From the NCBI GenBank assembly GCA_902493535.1, contig CABUQG010000024.1:1-23437 (forward strand): a DNA stretch of 23,437 nt, in the 5' to 3' direction. Shown piece by piece: positions 1-8,146 of this stretch (position 1 is the first letter of the stretch; each line of letters opens with the position of its first letter). The translations under genes and the position numbers were made by a program. Below the pieces are notes generated by a model. That model was not told where the DNA came from, ran no database searches, and worked only from the letters and a program-made list of their open reading frames with translations. Origin of the DNA: an uncultured Collinsella sp. (GTDB taxonomy: Bacteria > Actinomycetota > Coriobacteriia > Coriobacteriales > Coriobacteriaceae).

Positions 1-21
1 GAGCGGGGGCTCCTATCTTTT
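1..21 (+). terminator. possible terminator cut by the window edge
   Basis: The first twelve bases form a short dyad (GAGC, four G, GCTC) followed by CTATC and five T at 17-21. This resembles the 3' part of an intrinsic terminator for a plus-strand gene ending before the window. The left side is missing, so stem length cannot be judged. Confidence 0.3.
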
Positions 22-90
22 TAGTGCCCTCGGATTGGGTCATAGTGTCTGACGTATGCCCAACCTGCGGCGCAATGTCAGCAACCAAGC

Positions 91-132
91 CGAAAACAAA
101 AAAGGCCGAAGTCCCGAAGGGCTTCGGCCTTT
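91..132 (-). terminator. intrinsic terminator of the NdpA-like gene
   Basis: An 11-bp arm at 101-111 pairs with 122-132. The stem is extended by CCC/GGG around a GAA loop with one bulged base. Read on the minus strand, the hairpin is followed by TTTTTTGTTTT (complement of 92-103). It lies 28 bp beyond the stop codon of the gene at 160-1164, as expected for its terminator. Confidence 0.85.
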
Positions 133-159
133 GCTTTCTCGCTGTAGGCGCAACGCAAC

Positions 160-1164
160 TTATCGATTCTCGATGCTGCCGATATTCTTGAGCTCGATGG
201 AGATGAGGCCGTTGGGTTCGTTGACAAACTCGATGTACTCGGAGTTCGAGCCCATCTCGGCCGGGAAGCTGATTTCGATACCCGTGTCGGTACGGATCTT
301 ATGATTGCGCACCGCCGCGCGTTCGACCTGCTTGCGCTCCACGGGCACACGCTCAGGCACTTTCTCCTCGGTCAGTGCCGCGCGCACACTCTCCTTGATA
401 ACCGGTTCGTCCTCAAAGACCTCGTCGACGATATCCCAAGGCGGCAGCTCCTCGTCATCCTCGACCTTCTCGGCAACGGCAGCCTTAACCTTGGCGAGCG
501 CTACAGCCGTGTTGGCACCGTGCTCCTCGGCGACTTCCTCGACCACACGCGTCACGGTGTCGATGACCTCCTTGCCCGATACGCCCGTGTCGCACTGCAG
601 CAGGCCATCGGGGATAAGCATACGGTCCTCGCCGGCAATCTTGCGCTTCTTGTCCACGTAGCCGATCTCCATGGTACTCGCGCGCACGATGGCATAGCTC
701 GGCACCTTTTGCGAGGGATTCGGCAGAATGGCGTAGTGGCGCGCAATGTCGTTGCGCACCTCGCCCTCTTCGCGACCTACCTCGTGCATAAAAGCCTGCT
801 TGGAGCCCAGCAGCATCACGGCAAACCAGCGGGCATCCTCATCGTCATCAAAGTCCGCCACAAGCACGTCAGTGGACTCGGCTTTCTCGGCCTTGGTAAG
901 TTCGGAAGAGATGAACTCCGCAATCTGCTGAGACAGGTCCACGAACTCACGCTCACCAAAGAAATAGCCCTTGAGCTCGCCGCCGAATGCGGAGTTCTCG
1001 GCAAACGTGGCGCGTTTATTGTCGGCCGAGGTGCGTGCGCGGCGCAGATGCGTGGTCACGAAGTTGCGCACGGTACGGCTCTCGATATCGAGCTCTCGCT
1101 GGCTCATAACATTGACGGCAGAGTCAAAGTCCAGGATATGCAGAATCGCGTGATTGATTTTCAT
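160..1164 (-). CDS. nucleoid-associated protein, NdpA/YejK-like
   Basis: The 334-residue product resembles the 37-kDa nucleoid-associated protein family (NdpA/YejK). The N-terminus MKINHAILHILD is the typical family start, and the length fits the usual 330-350 residues. Other family-like segments are the FFGEREFVD region and the C-terminal IRTDTGIEISFP segment. Family members bind nucleoid DNA; their exact role is poorly known. I place the start at 1164: ATG 1173 is also in frame, but the GGA that could serve as ribosome binding site abuts it, whereas it sits 9 nt before ATG 1164. An acidic stretch (EKVEDDEELPPWD) around residues 230-240 is probably a linker. The gene appears monocistronic, with its own terminator at 91-132 and a weak promoter candidate at 1203. 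Confidence 0.82.
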   Translation of the reverse strand: MKINHAILHILDFDSAVNVMSQRELDIESRTVRNFVTTHLRRARTSADNKRATFAENSAFGGELKGYFFGEREFVDLSQQIAEFISSELTKAEKAESTDVLVADFDDDEDARWFAVMLLGSKQAFMHEVGREEGEVRNDIARHYAILPNPSQKVPSYAIVRASTMEIGYVDKKRKIAGEDRMLIPDGLLQCDTGVSGKEVIDTVTRVVEEVAEEHGANTAVALAKVKAAVAEKVEDDEELPPWDIVDEVFEDEPVIKESVRAALTEEKVPERVPVERKQVERAAVRNHKIRTDTGIEISFPAEMGSNSEYIEFVNEPNGLISIELKNIGSIENR

Positions 1165-1202
1165 ATACGGCATTCCGTTCTAGATCGATTTCGGCACGAA
1201 CC

Positions 1203-1208
1203 AGTATA
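1203..1208 (-). promoter_or_regulatory. candidate -10 box (TATACT) for the NdpA-like gene
   Basis: On the minus strand TATACT lies about 40 nt upstream of the start at 1164. No convincing -35 hexamer is visible 16-18 bp upstream, where the sequence is GC-rich. Confidence 0.3.
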
Positions 1209-1242
1209 GCGGTCGAGCCCGCCCCAGGCGCATCGAAGATTG

Positions 1243-1271
1243 GCGCATCGGGGACAGGTTGCTTTGTATCA
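1243..1271 (+). repeat. copy 1 of a degenerate 29-bp direct repeat
   Basis: This stretch matches 2456-2484 at about 22 of 29 positions without gaps; five of the seven differences are transitions. Shared cores are GCAT, CAGGTT and CTTTG. The two copies flank the hydrolase gene at 1276-2436. The adjacent 9-mer GGCGCATCG is also doubled (1227-1250). Confidence 0.4.
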
Positions 1272-1275
1272 ATGG

Positions 1276-2436
1276 CTAGCGCAGGAGCTCGGACTGCCAA
1301 GCCTCGAGCTGTTCTGCCAAACTCTTGCCGGCAGCGGGCACGTCGATCTGGGGTCGTTTGGGCAACAGTGCGCATTTAAGGATCGCCACGATGGTCTGCG
1401 AGATAAAGCGTCGCGTATCTTTGTCAAAGCCTTGCGCAGCCTGGAGCATCACGGGCAGACTCTCACGCAGATTTCCTGCGATATCCGCAAACCGTTCGGC
1501 GTCCGTAGCCTCAAACACGGAGAACAACGCATCTACAAAACGCTCGCGCTCGCTAGGTGACACTGCAAGCAGCATCTCGCGAATGGAGCCATCAACGTAT
1601 CGAGCACCGGCGGACAGGCGCTCACAGTATACGAAGTCGCAACCATCAACCACCCAGCTAAAGGGATTGTGCTGCAGCAGGCTGAACTCGGTGCTCTCAA
1701 CGATGGCATAGTCCTCTTGTGTCTCGAACATCATGCCGAAGATCGACGACCGAGGTAGCGTCTTGTCGATTCGACCGGAAAGATCGGCAAAGGCGTTGCC
1801 GTTCAGAAACTCCTCGACGAACCCTGGACCATCATGGGAATACGCCCGTTCGATTCGCTCACGGGCGACATCGGAGCACATCGCCGCACCGTACACCGCA
1901 AGGTTTCCGCCCTTGGAATGACCTCCGCACAAAAGCGGCCCGTCGATCGCATCCGCCGCCTCGTCCACATAACGCGCCGCGGATTCCTGGGCCGGCACAG
2001 GACACCGGAACGCCATGTTAAAGTCCTCTTTCCAGCCCACAATCGTGCTGTCGGTCCCCCGGAAGGAAAGATAGCTAAACCCCGCCGGAAACCGGAACGC
2101 CATGGCTGCAAACTGCTCCGTCGCCACCACATCGCTCACGGCACGATAGCCGCAAACGTGCACGCCGCGGTATCTGGGATTTGCTGCCACGGCCTCCAAC
2201 AAGGCCCTGCTTCCCTCTGGGTCCCACAAGTCGTCAATCATGTCCCGGTAGCACTCGGCACGCAGCAGTTCGCGTACGTCTAGGCCCTGCCAGTTCGTCA
2301 GCCCCGCCATATCACCCGGCAAGCGCAAATAGGACAACCACGCAAAGACCAGGCTATCCACCGCGCAGAACGGCCGCTCCTCAAAGGGATCAAACGCCGT
2401 CTGGACATAGGTCAAAAAATTAGGCGAATCCGACAT
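1276..2436 (-). CDS. DUF2974 (Mbeg1-like) alpha/beta-hydrolase
   Basis: The 386-residue protein shows the serine-hydrolase elbow GGHSKGGNLA near residue 170, typical of DUF2974 (Mbeg1-like) proteins, which are common in Firmicutes and Coriobacteriia. FSYLSFRGTDSTIVGWKED near residues 120-140 is the usual lipase-like strand with its GTD motif. SHDGPGF near 200 is also family-typical. No signal peptide or membrane segment is seen, so it is probably cytoplasmic. The substrate is unknown; a lipase or esterase role is inference from the fold. The start at ATG 2436 has GGGAGGG just upstream. The gene is bracketed by the two 29-bp repeat copies. Confidence 0.8.
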   Translation of the reverse strand: MSDSPNFLTYVQTAFDPFEERPFCAVDSLVFAWLSYLRLPGDMAGLTNWQGLDVRELLRAECYRDMIDDLWDPEGSRALLEAVAANPRYRGVHVCGYRAVSDVVATEQFAAMAFRFPAGFSYLSFRGTDSTIVGWKEDFNMAFRCPVPAQESAARYVDEAADAIDGPLLCGGHSKGGNLAVYGAAMCSDVARERIERAYSHDGPGFVEEFLNGNAFADLSGRIDKTLPRSSIFGMMFETQEDYAIVESTEFSLLQHNPFSWVVDGCDFVYCERLSAGARYVDGSIREMLLAVSPSERERFVDALFSVFEATDAERFADIAGNLRESLPVMLQAAQGFDKDTRRFISQTIVAILKCALLPKRPQIDVPAAGKSLAEQLEAWQSELLR

Positions 2437-2455
2437 GGCCCTCCCATCAACTATG

Positions 2456-2484
2456 GTGCATTGGAGTCAGGTTACTTTGCACCA
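2456..2484 (+). repeat. copy 2 of the degenerate 29-bp direct repeat
   Basis: Second copy of the element at 1243-1271, between the hydrolase start and the ldh terminator. It is itself bounded by GGTGCA (2455-2460) and TGCACC (2478-2483), so it could form a small stem. No promoter for the hydrolase gene is obvious here. Confidence 0.4.
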
Positions 2485-2519
2485 AAAAGGCGCCCGGGCC
2501 GTGTGGACCCGGACGCCTT
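2484..2519 (-). terminator. intrinsic terminator of ldh
   Basis: AAGGCG at 2487-2492 pairs with CGCCTT at 2514-2519. One mismatch follows, then a GC-rich inner stem (CCGGG/CCCGG) around a GTGT loop. On the minus strand the hairpin ends in a T run (complement of A 2484-2488). It lies about 30 bp beyond the ldh stop codon. Confidence 0.82.
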
Positions 2520-2550
2520 CATTGTAGCTTTTCGCTCTAGCGAGCTTGAT

Positions 2551-3501
2551 TTAGCAGGAGAAGTCGACGCTGTCGATGATGTCCTTGAGGGCCTTGGCGG
2601 AGACGGTGAGCTCATGCTGCTCGTCGTCGTTCAGCGGCACGGGGACGCGGCAGACGACGCCGTCACGGCCAACGACCGTCGGCATGGAGATAGCCAGATC
2701 GGACAGGCCATACTCGCCCACCATGAGCGAGGAAACGGGCAGAACGGTCTGCTCATCGCGCATGACAGCGGTGCAGATGCGCTTGACGGCCATGGCGACG
2801 CCGTAGTAGGTGGCGTGCTTCTTCTCGATGATGGTGTAGGCGGAGTTCTTGACGTCCTCGGCGATGCGCTTCTCGGCAGCCTCATGCTCCAGGTGGCCGT
2901 GAAGCTCGCAGAAGGTGTTCAGCGGAACGCCAGCAACCTGAGCGCTGGACCAAGCGACAAACTCGGAGTCACCGTGCTCGCCCATGACATAGGCCTGGAC
3001 ATCGCGCGGGTCAACCTCGACGTGGGCACCAAGCATCTGCTGCAGGCGGCCGGTGTCGAGCACGGTGCCGGAGCCGATGACATGGCCCTCGGGCAGGCCA
3101 GACATCTTGATGGCAGCATAGGTCAGAACATCAACCGGGTTGGAGACGATTAGCAGAATGCCGTCGAAGCCGGACTTCTTAATCTCGGGAATAATGGACT
3201 TAAAGATGCTGACGTTCTTGTTGACCAGGTCCAGGCGGGTCTCACCGGGCTTCTGGGCAGCGCCAGCGGTGACGACGATCATGGCGGCGTCGGCTACATC
3301 GGAATAGTCGCCGGCGTAGATCTTCATCGGCTCGGCAAACGTCATGCCGTGCGCGATATCCAGAGCCTCACCCTCGGCGCGGTTCTTGTCCACGTCGATA
3401 AGGACCATCTCGGAGAACAGACCGCTCTGCATCAACGCGAACGCCGAAGACGAACCGACGAAACCGCAGCCGACAATAGCGACCTTCTTCTCGTTAACCA
3501 T
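2551..3501 (-). CDS. ldh: L-lactate dehydrogenase
   Basis: This 316-residue enzyme reduces pyruvate to L-lactate with NADH, regenerating NAD+ in fermentation. Visible features: the Rossmann motif GCGFVG (residues 11-16); the acidic residue after beta-2 (LIDVD); the substrate loop AGAAQKPGETRLDL, whose Gln marks lactate rather than malate dehydrogenase; VSNPVDVLTY; and the catalytic His in GEHGDSE. Length is normal. I start at ATG 3501 because it gives the canonical MVNEKKVAIVG N-terminus and has GGGAG 7 nt upstream; the longer frame to 3579 would run through a leader hairpin. Transcribed alone, with a terminator at 2484-2519 and a strong stem at 3528-3558 ahead of the ribosome binding site. 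Confidence 0.95.
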   Translation of the reverse strand: MVNEKKVAIVGCGFVGSSSAFALMQSGLFSEMVLIDVDKNRAEGEALDIAHGMTFAEPMKIYAGDYSDVADAAMIVVTAGAAQKPGETRLDLVNKNVSIFKSIIPEIKKSGFDGILLIVSNPVDVLTYAAIKMSGLPEGHVIGSGTVLDTGRLQQMLGAHVEVDPRDVQAYVMGEHGDSEFVAWSSAQVAGVPLNTFCELHGHLEHEAAEKRIAEDVKNSAYTIIEKKHATYYGVAMAVKRICTAVMRDEQTVLPVSSLMVGEYGLSDLAISMPTVVGRDGVVCRVPVPLNDDEQHELTVSAKALKDIIDSVDFSC

Positions 3502-3527
3502 TAGAAACTCCCATCTCTCTCCACAAA

Positions 3528-3558
3528 CAAGCCGCCCGGGAACGACCCGAGCGGCTTG
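3528..3558 (-). promoter_or_regulatory. leader hairpin upstream of ldh
   Basis: A 13-position stem (3528-3540 with 3546-3558, one C/A mismatch) closes a 5-nt loop. On the minus strand it is followed by TTTGTGG and then the ldh ribosome binding site, with the start codon about 27 nt away. It lacks a clear T run, so it could be an ldh leader element or a weak terminator of the aminotransferase gene, whose stop is about 145 bp upstream. Confidence 0.5.
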
Positions 3559-3702
3559 CCGTAATCCCAATACATCCAATCGGGACTTTGATTATGCTCC
3601 TATTCGCAGCCAAATATCGACCGTTTACCGAAATTATTTGCAGGATTCGTAAAATAACTGCACGAAATCGGTTTCGAGCTATTGACGAGTCGAAATAGCC
3701 TT

Positions 3703-4866
3703 CTAATACAGACCCGCCTCGCGAATGGCCTCGACAGCCAAAGCGATCTGATCGGGCGGCAGGACCAGCGCCATGCGCACGTGCCCCTCGCCCGAAGGAC
3801 CAAAGCTCGCGCCCGGCGTCACCACAACACCGGCCTTCTCCATGAGCTCCTCGCAAAACGTCATGGAATCGGTGCGACCACCGGGAAGCTTGGCCCACAC
3901 AAACATGGAGCCATGCGCGTTGGGACGCTCCCAGCCCAGGCCCTCAAGACCGTCGCACAGGGCATCGCGACGCTCCTGGTACTTCAAACGCTGCGCCTCG
4001 ACCTCATCACGCGGACCGTTCAGGCAGGCGATAGCAGCCTTCTGGATCGGGAAGAACATACCGAAGTCGATCTGGCTGCGTAGCTTGGCAAAGGCAGAGA
4101 CCACGTCCTCGCGGCCGACCAAAAAGCCGATGCGAGCACCGGTGACGTTAAACGACTTGGAGAGCGAGAAGAACTCAACGCCCACCTCGAGCGCACCGGG
4201 ATACTGCAAGAAGCTGCCGCCCGGCTCGCCGTCGAACACGATGTCGGAGTACGCGTTGTCATGGACGATGAGCAGGTCGTGCTCGCGGGCAAAAGCGATG
4301 ATCTCCTCGTAGATCTCGGGCGTGCCCACCGAGCCCACCGGGTTGGCGGGCAGCGACACGATCATATACTTGGCGCGGTCGGCCACTTCGGGATCGATGC
4401 CCGCCACATAGGGCAGGTAATTGTGCTCGGCAACCAGCGGATAGTACTCGAGCTTGGCATCGGCGATCTTGGCACCCGCCTCAAAGACCGGGTAGCACGG
4501 ATCGGGAACCAAAATAGTGTCGCCCGGATCGAGCAGGGCCAGGCCCAAATGGCCCACGCCCTCCTGCGTGCCGTTGCACGACTGCACCATGGACGGCGTA
4601 ATGCCGGAGACACCAAAGCGACGCTCATAGTAATCGCACACGGCCTGCTTGAGTTCGGGCAGGTCACGCAGGGCATACTTCCACATCTCGGGATCTTTGG
4701 CTGCTTGCGTGAGCGCCTCGACCACGTGGTCGTACGGCTTAAAGTCGGGCGTGCCCACGCTCATGTTGTAAATGGTCTTGCCCTGAGCCTTCAGCGCGAG
4801 CAGTTTGTTGTTGAGCGAGGCGAAGACCTCCGCGCCAAAGCGGTCGAGACGCTGCGATGCCTGCAT
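3703..4866 (-). CDS. class I/II PLP-dependent aminotransferase
   Basis: This 387-residue fold-type I aminotransferase carries the PLP lysine in SLSKSFNVTGARIG (K237). It also has the NP motif in LPANPVGS (175-176), the cofactor-binding DNAY (203-206), and SCNGTQEGV near 96-104. It resembles the aspartate aminotransferase / LL-diaminopimelate aminotransferase branch; the amino donor cannot be fixed from sequence alone. The start at ATG 4866 has AAAGGTGG just upstream; the longer frame to 4956 would read through a hairpin. It lies downstream of nadE on the same strand, separated by the terminator-like stem at 4886-4916, whose T run ends only 19 nt before the start codon. The gene may therefore depend on readthrough of that hairpin. 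Confidence 0.88.
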   Translation of the reverse strand: MQASQRLDRFGAEVFASLNNKLLALKAQGKTIYNMSVGTPDFKPYDHVVEALTQAAKDPEMWKYALRDLPELKQAVCDYYERRFGVSGITPSMVQSCNGTQEGVGHLGLALLDPGDTILVPDPCYPVFEAGAKIADAKLEYYPLVAEHNYLPYVAGIDPEVADRAKYMIVSLPANPVGSVGTPEIYEEIIAFAREHDLLIVHDNAYSDIVFDGEPGGSFLQYPGALEVGVEFFSLSKSFNVTGARIGFLVGREDVVSAFAKLRSQIDFGMFFPIQKAAIACLNGPRDEVEAQRLKYQERRDALCDGLEGLGWERPNAHGSMFVWAKLPGGRTDSMTFCEELMEKAGVVVTPGASFGPSGEGHVRMALVLPPDQIALAVEAIREAGLY

Positions 4867-4885
4867 GGTGCCACCTTTCGATATG

Positions 4886-4916
4886 AAAAACGCGGCGCTC
4901 CGACAAGAGCGCCGCG
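4886..4916 (-). terminator. intrinsic terminator of nadE, or attenuator of the aminotransferase gene
   Basis: A perfect 10-bp stem (4891-4900 with 4907-4916) closes a 6-nt loop. On the minus strand it is followed by five T (complement of 4886-4890). It sits 69 bp after the nadE stop and directly before the aminotransferase ribosome binding site, leaving no room for a promoter in between. Confidence 0.75.
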
Positions 4917-4984
4917 CGATACGGGCCATCAGATTGCAAAAGTGTAACGCTTGCAACCCTCGTATTGGTTCAATTTAGCCAACC

Positions 4985-6964
4985 TTAGTCAATTGCATTG
5001 AGCGCATCGATCTGCGCAAGCCACAGACGCGAGCTGGCGTCACTCGGCATACGCCAATCGCCGCGCGGGCTGAGCGTCACCGAGCCCACCTTGGGACCAT
5101 CGGGCAGGCAGCTGCGCTTAAACTGCTGAGCAAAGAAGCGACGGTAGAACGTACGCAACCACGTGTGGACGGTCTTGGCGTCGTAGACGCCCTCGAAGCT
5201 CTTGAGCGCCATGCGGTAGATCTTGCCCGGCTCAAAGCCAAAACGCAGCAGGTAGTAGAGGAAGTAGTCGTGCAGCTCGTACGGGCCCACCAAATCCTCA
5301 GTCTTCTGCGCAATCTCGCCGTCGCCCGTGGGCGGCAGAAGCTCGGGGGACACCGGTGTATCGAGGATGTCGAGCAGCGTCTCGGCAATACGCCCGCCAA
5401 AGACATCGGCAGCATAACGCACCAGATGGCGCACAAGCGTCTTGGGCACGCTCGCGTTGACGGCATACATGCTCATGTGGTCGCCGTTATAGGTAGCCCA
5501 ACCGAGTGCCAGCTCCGACAAGTCGCCCGTGCCGATGACAAAACCGCCAGCCTGGTTGGCCAGATCCATCAGAATCTGCGTACGCTCGCGGGCCTGGCTG
5601 TTCTCGTAGGTCACGTCCTGCACGGTCGGATCGTGCTCTATGTCCTTGAAGTGCTGTTCCACAGCCGCGTGGATCGAAACCTCGCGGAAGCTCACACCCA
5701 GGTCGTGAGCGAGCGACTCGGCGTTCGACTTGGTACGATGCGTCGTGCCAAAGCCGGGCATGGACACGGCCGTGATACCGGTGCGCGGCAGCCCCAGTGC
5801 ATCGAAGGCGCGAACTGTCACGAGCAGTGCCAGCGTGGAGTCCAGGCCGCCCGAAAGACCGATGACTGCAGCCTTGGTACCCGTATGGGCAAGGCGGGTC
5901 TTGAGGCCGGCGGTCTGCAGGTCGAGGATGGTCTCGCAACGCTCGGCCAGGTCGCCATGGTCGGCCGGCACAAAGGGCGCACGGGGGAAGACACGGTCGA
6001 TGCCGAGTGCATCGTGCAGGACAGGTTCGTCTGCCAGCACGCCCTCAAACGAAAATTCAACGGTCGTGGCCTCCGGCGCATCGTCCGCGCGCGTCCACGT
6101 CGTTGAGCGACGGCGCTCGGCAACCAGACGGTCAAGGTCAACGTCGGCGACGGCCATATCGCAGGTGAGGAGCTTCGTGACGGCGAGCTTAGATCCGTTT
6201 TCGTAGATGAGGTTCTCGCCCGCAAAGACCATGTCGGTCGTGGACTCGCCCTCGCTCGCATCTGCATAGGCATAGGCACAGTACAGGCGCGCACTCTGAT
6301 TGGAGATGAGGCTGCGGCGATAGTCTGCCTTACCGATAATCTCGTCCGAGGCCGACGGGTTGAGGATCACCGTCGCACCGGCAAGCGCCATCTCGGTCGA
6401 AGGGGGCGCCGGCACCCACAGGTCCTCGCAGACCTCAACGCCCAGCACCATGTCCTCGGCACCTTCATCACAGCAGCGGTAGACAAGCCCCGAACCCAGC
6501 GGAACCGGACCCTGACCGGCAAACTCGACCCACACAGGATCTGCGGGCGCCGGAGCAAACCAGCGGCGCTCGTAGAACTCGCCATAGTTGGGCAGATACT
6601 TCTTGGCCGTAAGACCCAAAAGCTCGCCCGCGCAGCACACGGCGGCGCAGTTGTAGATATTCTCGGCAACTGCAACGGGAAGACCGATGGTAAAGACAAT
6701 CGGCAGCTCGCGGGTTTCATCGAGAATATGTGCCAGTGCGGTCTCGCAGGCATGCAGCAATGTACGGTTATGGAACAGATCAGCCGCGGTATAGCCGGTC
6801 AGGTTAAGCTCGGGCAGCACCAGCGCGCGGACGCCGCGCTCGGTAGCCTCGCGAACAGCCGCCAGCGCAACCTCGGCATTGCCCTCGACATCGGCCACGC
6901 GAATCCGCGGCGACGCCGCCGCCACACGCAAAAAGCCATCAGACTGAGAAAGGTGAAGATTCAT
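4985..6964 (-). CDS. nadE: glutamine-dependent NAD+ synthetase
   Basis: This 659-residue two-domain enzyme makes NAD+ from deamido-NAD+, ATP and glutamine. The N-terminal nitrilase-like glutaminase domain (about 1-270) shows the triad E52 (LPELNLTGY), K121 (TAKKYLPNYGEF) and C179 (GVEVCEDLW). The C-terminal ammonia-dependent synthetase domain begins near 330 and has the ATP-pyrophosphatase loop SGGLDSTLAL near 366. The size matches long actinobacterial NadE enzymes. I choose ATG 6964 because GGGAG lies 8 nt upstream and the protein then starts MNLHLSQSDGF; the longer frame to 6991 lacks such a site. It is divergent from the membrane-protein gene at 7168 and ends in the hairpin at 4886-4916. 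Confidence 0.95.
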   Translation of the reverse strand: MNLHLSQSDGFLRVAAASPRIRVADVEGNAEVALAAVREATERGVRALVLPELNLTGYTAADLFHNRTLLHACETALAHILDETRELPIVFTIGLPVAVAENIYNCAAVCCAGELLGLTAKKYLPNYGEFYERRWFAPAPADPVWVEFAGQGPVPLGSGLVYRCCDEGAEDMVLGVEVCEDLWVPAPPSTEMALAGATVILNPSASDEIIGKADYRRSLISNQSARLYCAYAYADASEGESTTDMVFAGENLIYENGSKLAVTKLLTCDMAVADVDLDRLVAERRRSTTWTRADDAPEATTVEFSFEGVLADEPVLHDALGIDRVFPRAPFVPADHGDLAERCETILDLQTAGLKTRLAHTGTKAAVIGLSGGLDSTLALLVTVRAFDALGLPRTGITAVSMPGFGTTHRTKSNAESLAHDLGVSFREVSIHAAVEQHFKDIEHDPTVQDVTYENSQARERTQILMDLANQAGGFVIGTGDLSELALGWATYNGDHMSMYAVNASVPKTLVRHLVRYAADVFGGRIAETLLDILDTPVSPELLPPTGDGEIAQKTEDLVGPYELHDYFLYYLLRFGFEPGKIYRMALKSFEGVYDAKTVHTWLRTFYRRFFAQQFKRSCLPDGPKVGSVTLSPRGDWRMPSDASSRLWLAQIDALNAID

Positions 6965-7012
6965 AAGAATGCTCCCGTGCGTAGACGCCATTCACAACAA
7001 TTAGCAAGCCCT

Positions 7013-7018
7013 ATTGTA
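7013..7018 (-). promoter_or_regulatory. candidate -10 box (TACAAT) for nadE
   Basis: TACAAT on the minus strand lies about 50 nt upstream of the nadE start and is followed by AGGG. The hexamer 17 bp upstream (GCGGTT) is a poor -35 match, so only the -10 is convincing. Confidence 0.4.
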
Positions 7019-7045
7019 GTTCAACCGCCGGGTGTAACCGCATCC

Positions 7046-7058
7046 CACCAACTTGGTG
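7046..7058. promoter_or_regulatory. small dyad between nadE and the divergent membrane-protein gene
   Basis: CACCA and TGGTG form a 5-bp dyad around ACT in the 203-bp divergent intergenic region 6965-7167. It lies just upstream of the nadE -10 candidate and could be an operator, but it is short enough to be chance. I see no strong promoter for the plus-strand gene here. Confidence 0.22.
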
Positions 7059-7167
7059 AGCAATTGATGAGTTGATGATATCTGTTAAATGTCACGTACG
7101 ATTCACATCTGGTGGGTACCCTGATGGCTACATGAAACGAAGCAGATTTACACCGGGAGGGCCCCGT

Positions 7168-8112
7168 ATGACAACCAAGTACACCGACGCGCCGCGCACG
7201 CGCGTCATGACACCAGCCGCGCTCAACAACGGCGTTCACGAAAACCATTCCATCGGACAGACCATGGCCATCGCGCCCAAAAAGGGCCTGTTCGATGACA
7301 TTTCCATTCCCCAGATCATCGCCGGCGCCGCAGCCGCCGCCACGAGCGTCGCGCTTGCTTCCAAGATTGGTATTGCCGGTTCAGTAATTGGCGCCGCCGT
7401 GAGCTCGGTCATCACCGTTGTGTCCTCGCAGGTCTACCGCCACTTTATCTCTGCCAGCGCCAAAGCCCTCAAAGGTACGCACGCCGACGTCGACTACCCC
7501 GCCGGCGCCTATGAGCCCGTTGAGTTTAATGCCGAGGAGCACTTAGGCGGCGCCGCGACTACCCAGGAGATGCGCCAGATTGCAGGGCGCGCGACCACGG
7601 CACGCGTCGCTCCCAACAGCCTGCGCGCCAAGGCGGCGGCAGAGCGCAGCCAGACGCAAAAGAAGGTCATCATCTTCTCGATCGCCATCGCCATCGTCGC
7701 GGTCATCACCTGCACCGGTGCCATCCTTATCACCACCGCCGGCGAGGGCCTGGGCGAGCGCCCCGAGCCGATCCTTTCGTCGCATACGACCGAGCACGAC
7801 GCAGATAGCACTGGTCAATCGCAAAGCCAGCAGGACGACTCGCAGGGCACCTCCGCATCCACCGACTCGTCCTCGAACACCCCTGATCAGTCGCAGAGCG
7901 CTGATTCCTCTGCGAACAGCGGCGGCACGCAATCCGGCACGACCGACTCAAGCCAAACGACTGACGGCTCTCAGCCGAGCACGGATGACCAGACGAGCGG
8001 CAATACATCGGGCACGAGTTCCACCGACAATAACAACACCGACAGCTCGAGCGGAACCGCGTCCGGCACGGCATCTGACAGCTCGAGCCAAGGCACGGCA
8101 TCGGGCAACTAA
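7168..8112 (+). CDS. membrane-anchored protein with Ser/Thr-rich tail, function unknown
   Basis: I do not recognise a characterised family for this 314-residue protein. Residues 1-45 look cytoplasmic. A glycine- and alanine-rich hydrophobic region (IIAGAAAAATSVALASKIGI and following, about 50-90) could form a hairpin of two short helices. A clear membrane helix (KVIIFSIAIAIVAVITC and following) lies near residues 170-195. The last 110 residues or so are almost entirely Ser, Thr, Asp, Gln, Gly and Asn, resembling an extracellular stalk or disordered tail. No sorting signal or cysteine ends it. The start at ATG 7168 has GGGAGG 7 nt upstream, better than the earlier in-frame ATGs. It is divergent from nadE and is followed by a hairpin at 8147-8180. 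Confidence 0.75.
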   Translation: MTTKYTDAPRTRVMTPAALNNGVHENHSIGQTMAIAPKKGLFDDISIPQIIAGAAAAATSVALASKIGIAGSVIGAAVSSVITVVSSQVYRHFISASAKALKGTHADVDYPAGAYEPVEFNAEEHLGGAATTQEMRQIAGRATTARVAPNSLRAKAAAERSQTQKKVIIFSIAIAIVAVITCTGAILITTAGEGLGERPEPILSSHTTEHDADSTGQSQSQQDDSQGTSASTDSSSNTPDQSQSADSSANSGGTQSGTTDSSQTTDGSQPSTDDQTSGNTSGTSSTDNNNTDSSSGTASGTASDSSSQGTASGN

Positions 8113-8146
8113 GCACGTTTGCCCCTCATAGATAACCGACCTGCAT

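Noticed and set aside
301..1209. Long plus-strand frame opposite the NdpA-like gene
   Set aside because: It mirrors a convincing family member on the other strand; long antisense frames are common in this GC-rich sequence and its translation shows no recognisable domain.
2461..3153. Plus-strand frame opposite ldh
   Set aside because: Antisense to lactate dehydrogenase and begins within its terminator region; no ribosome binding site of its own.
7059..7167. Promoter or riboswitch ahead of the Ser/Thr-rich membrane protein gene
   Set aside because: Several TTGATG and TTAAAT words occur but none pair at 16-18 bp spacing, and no conserved riboswitch pattern was recognised.
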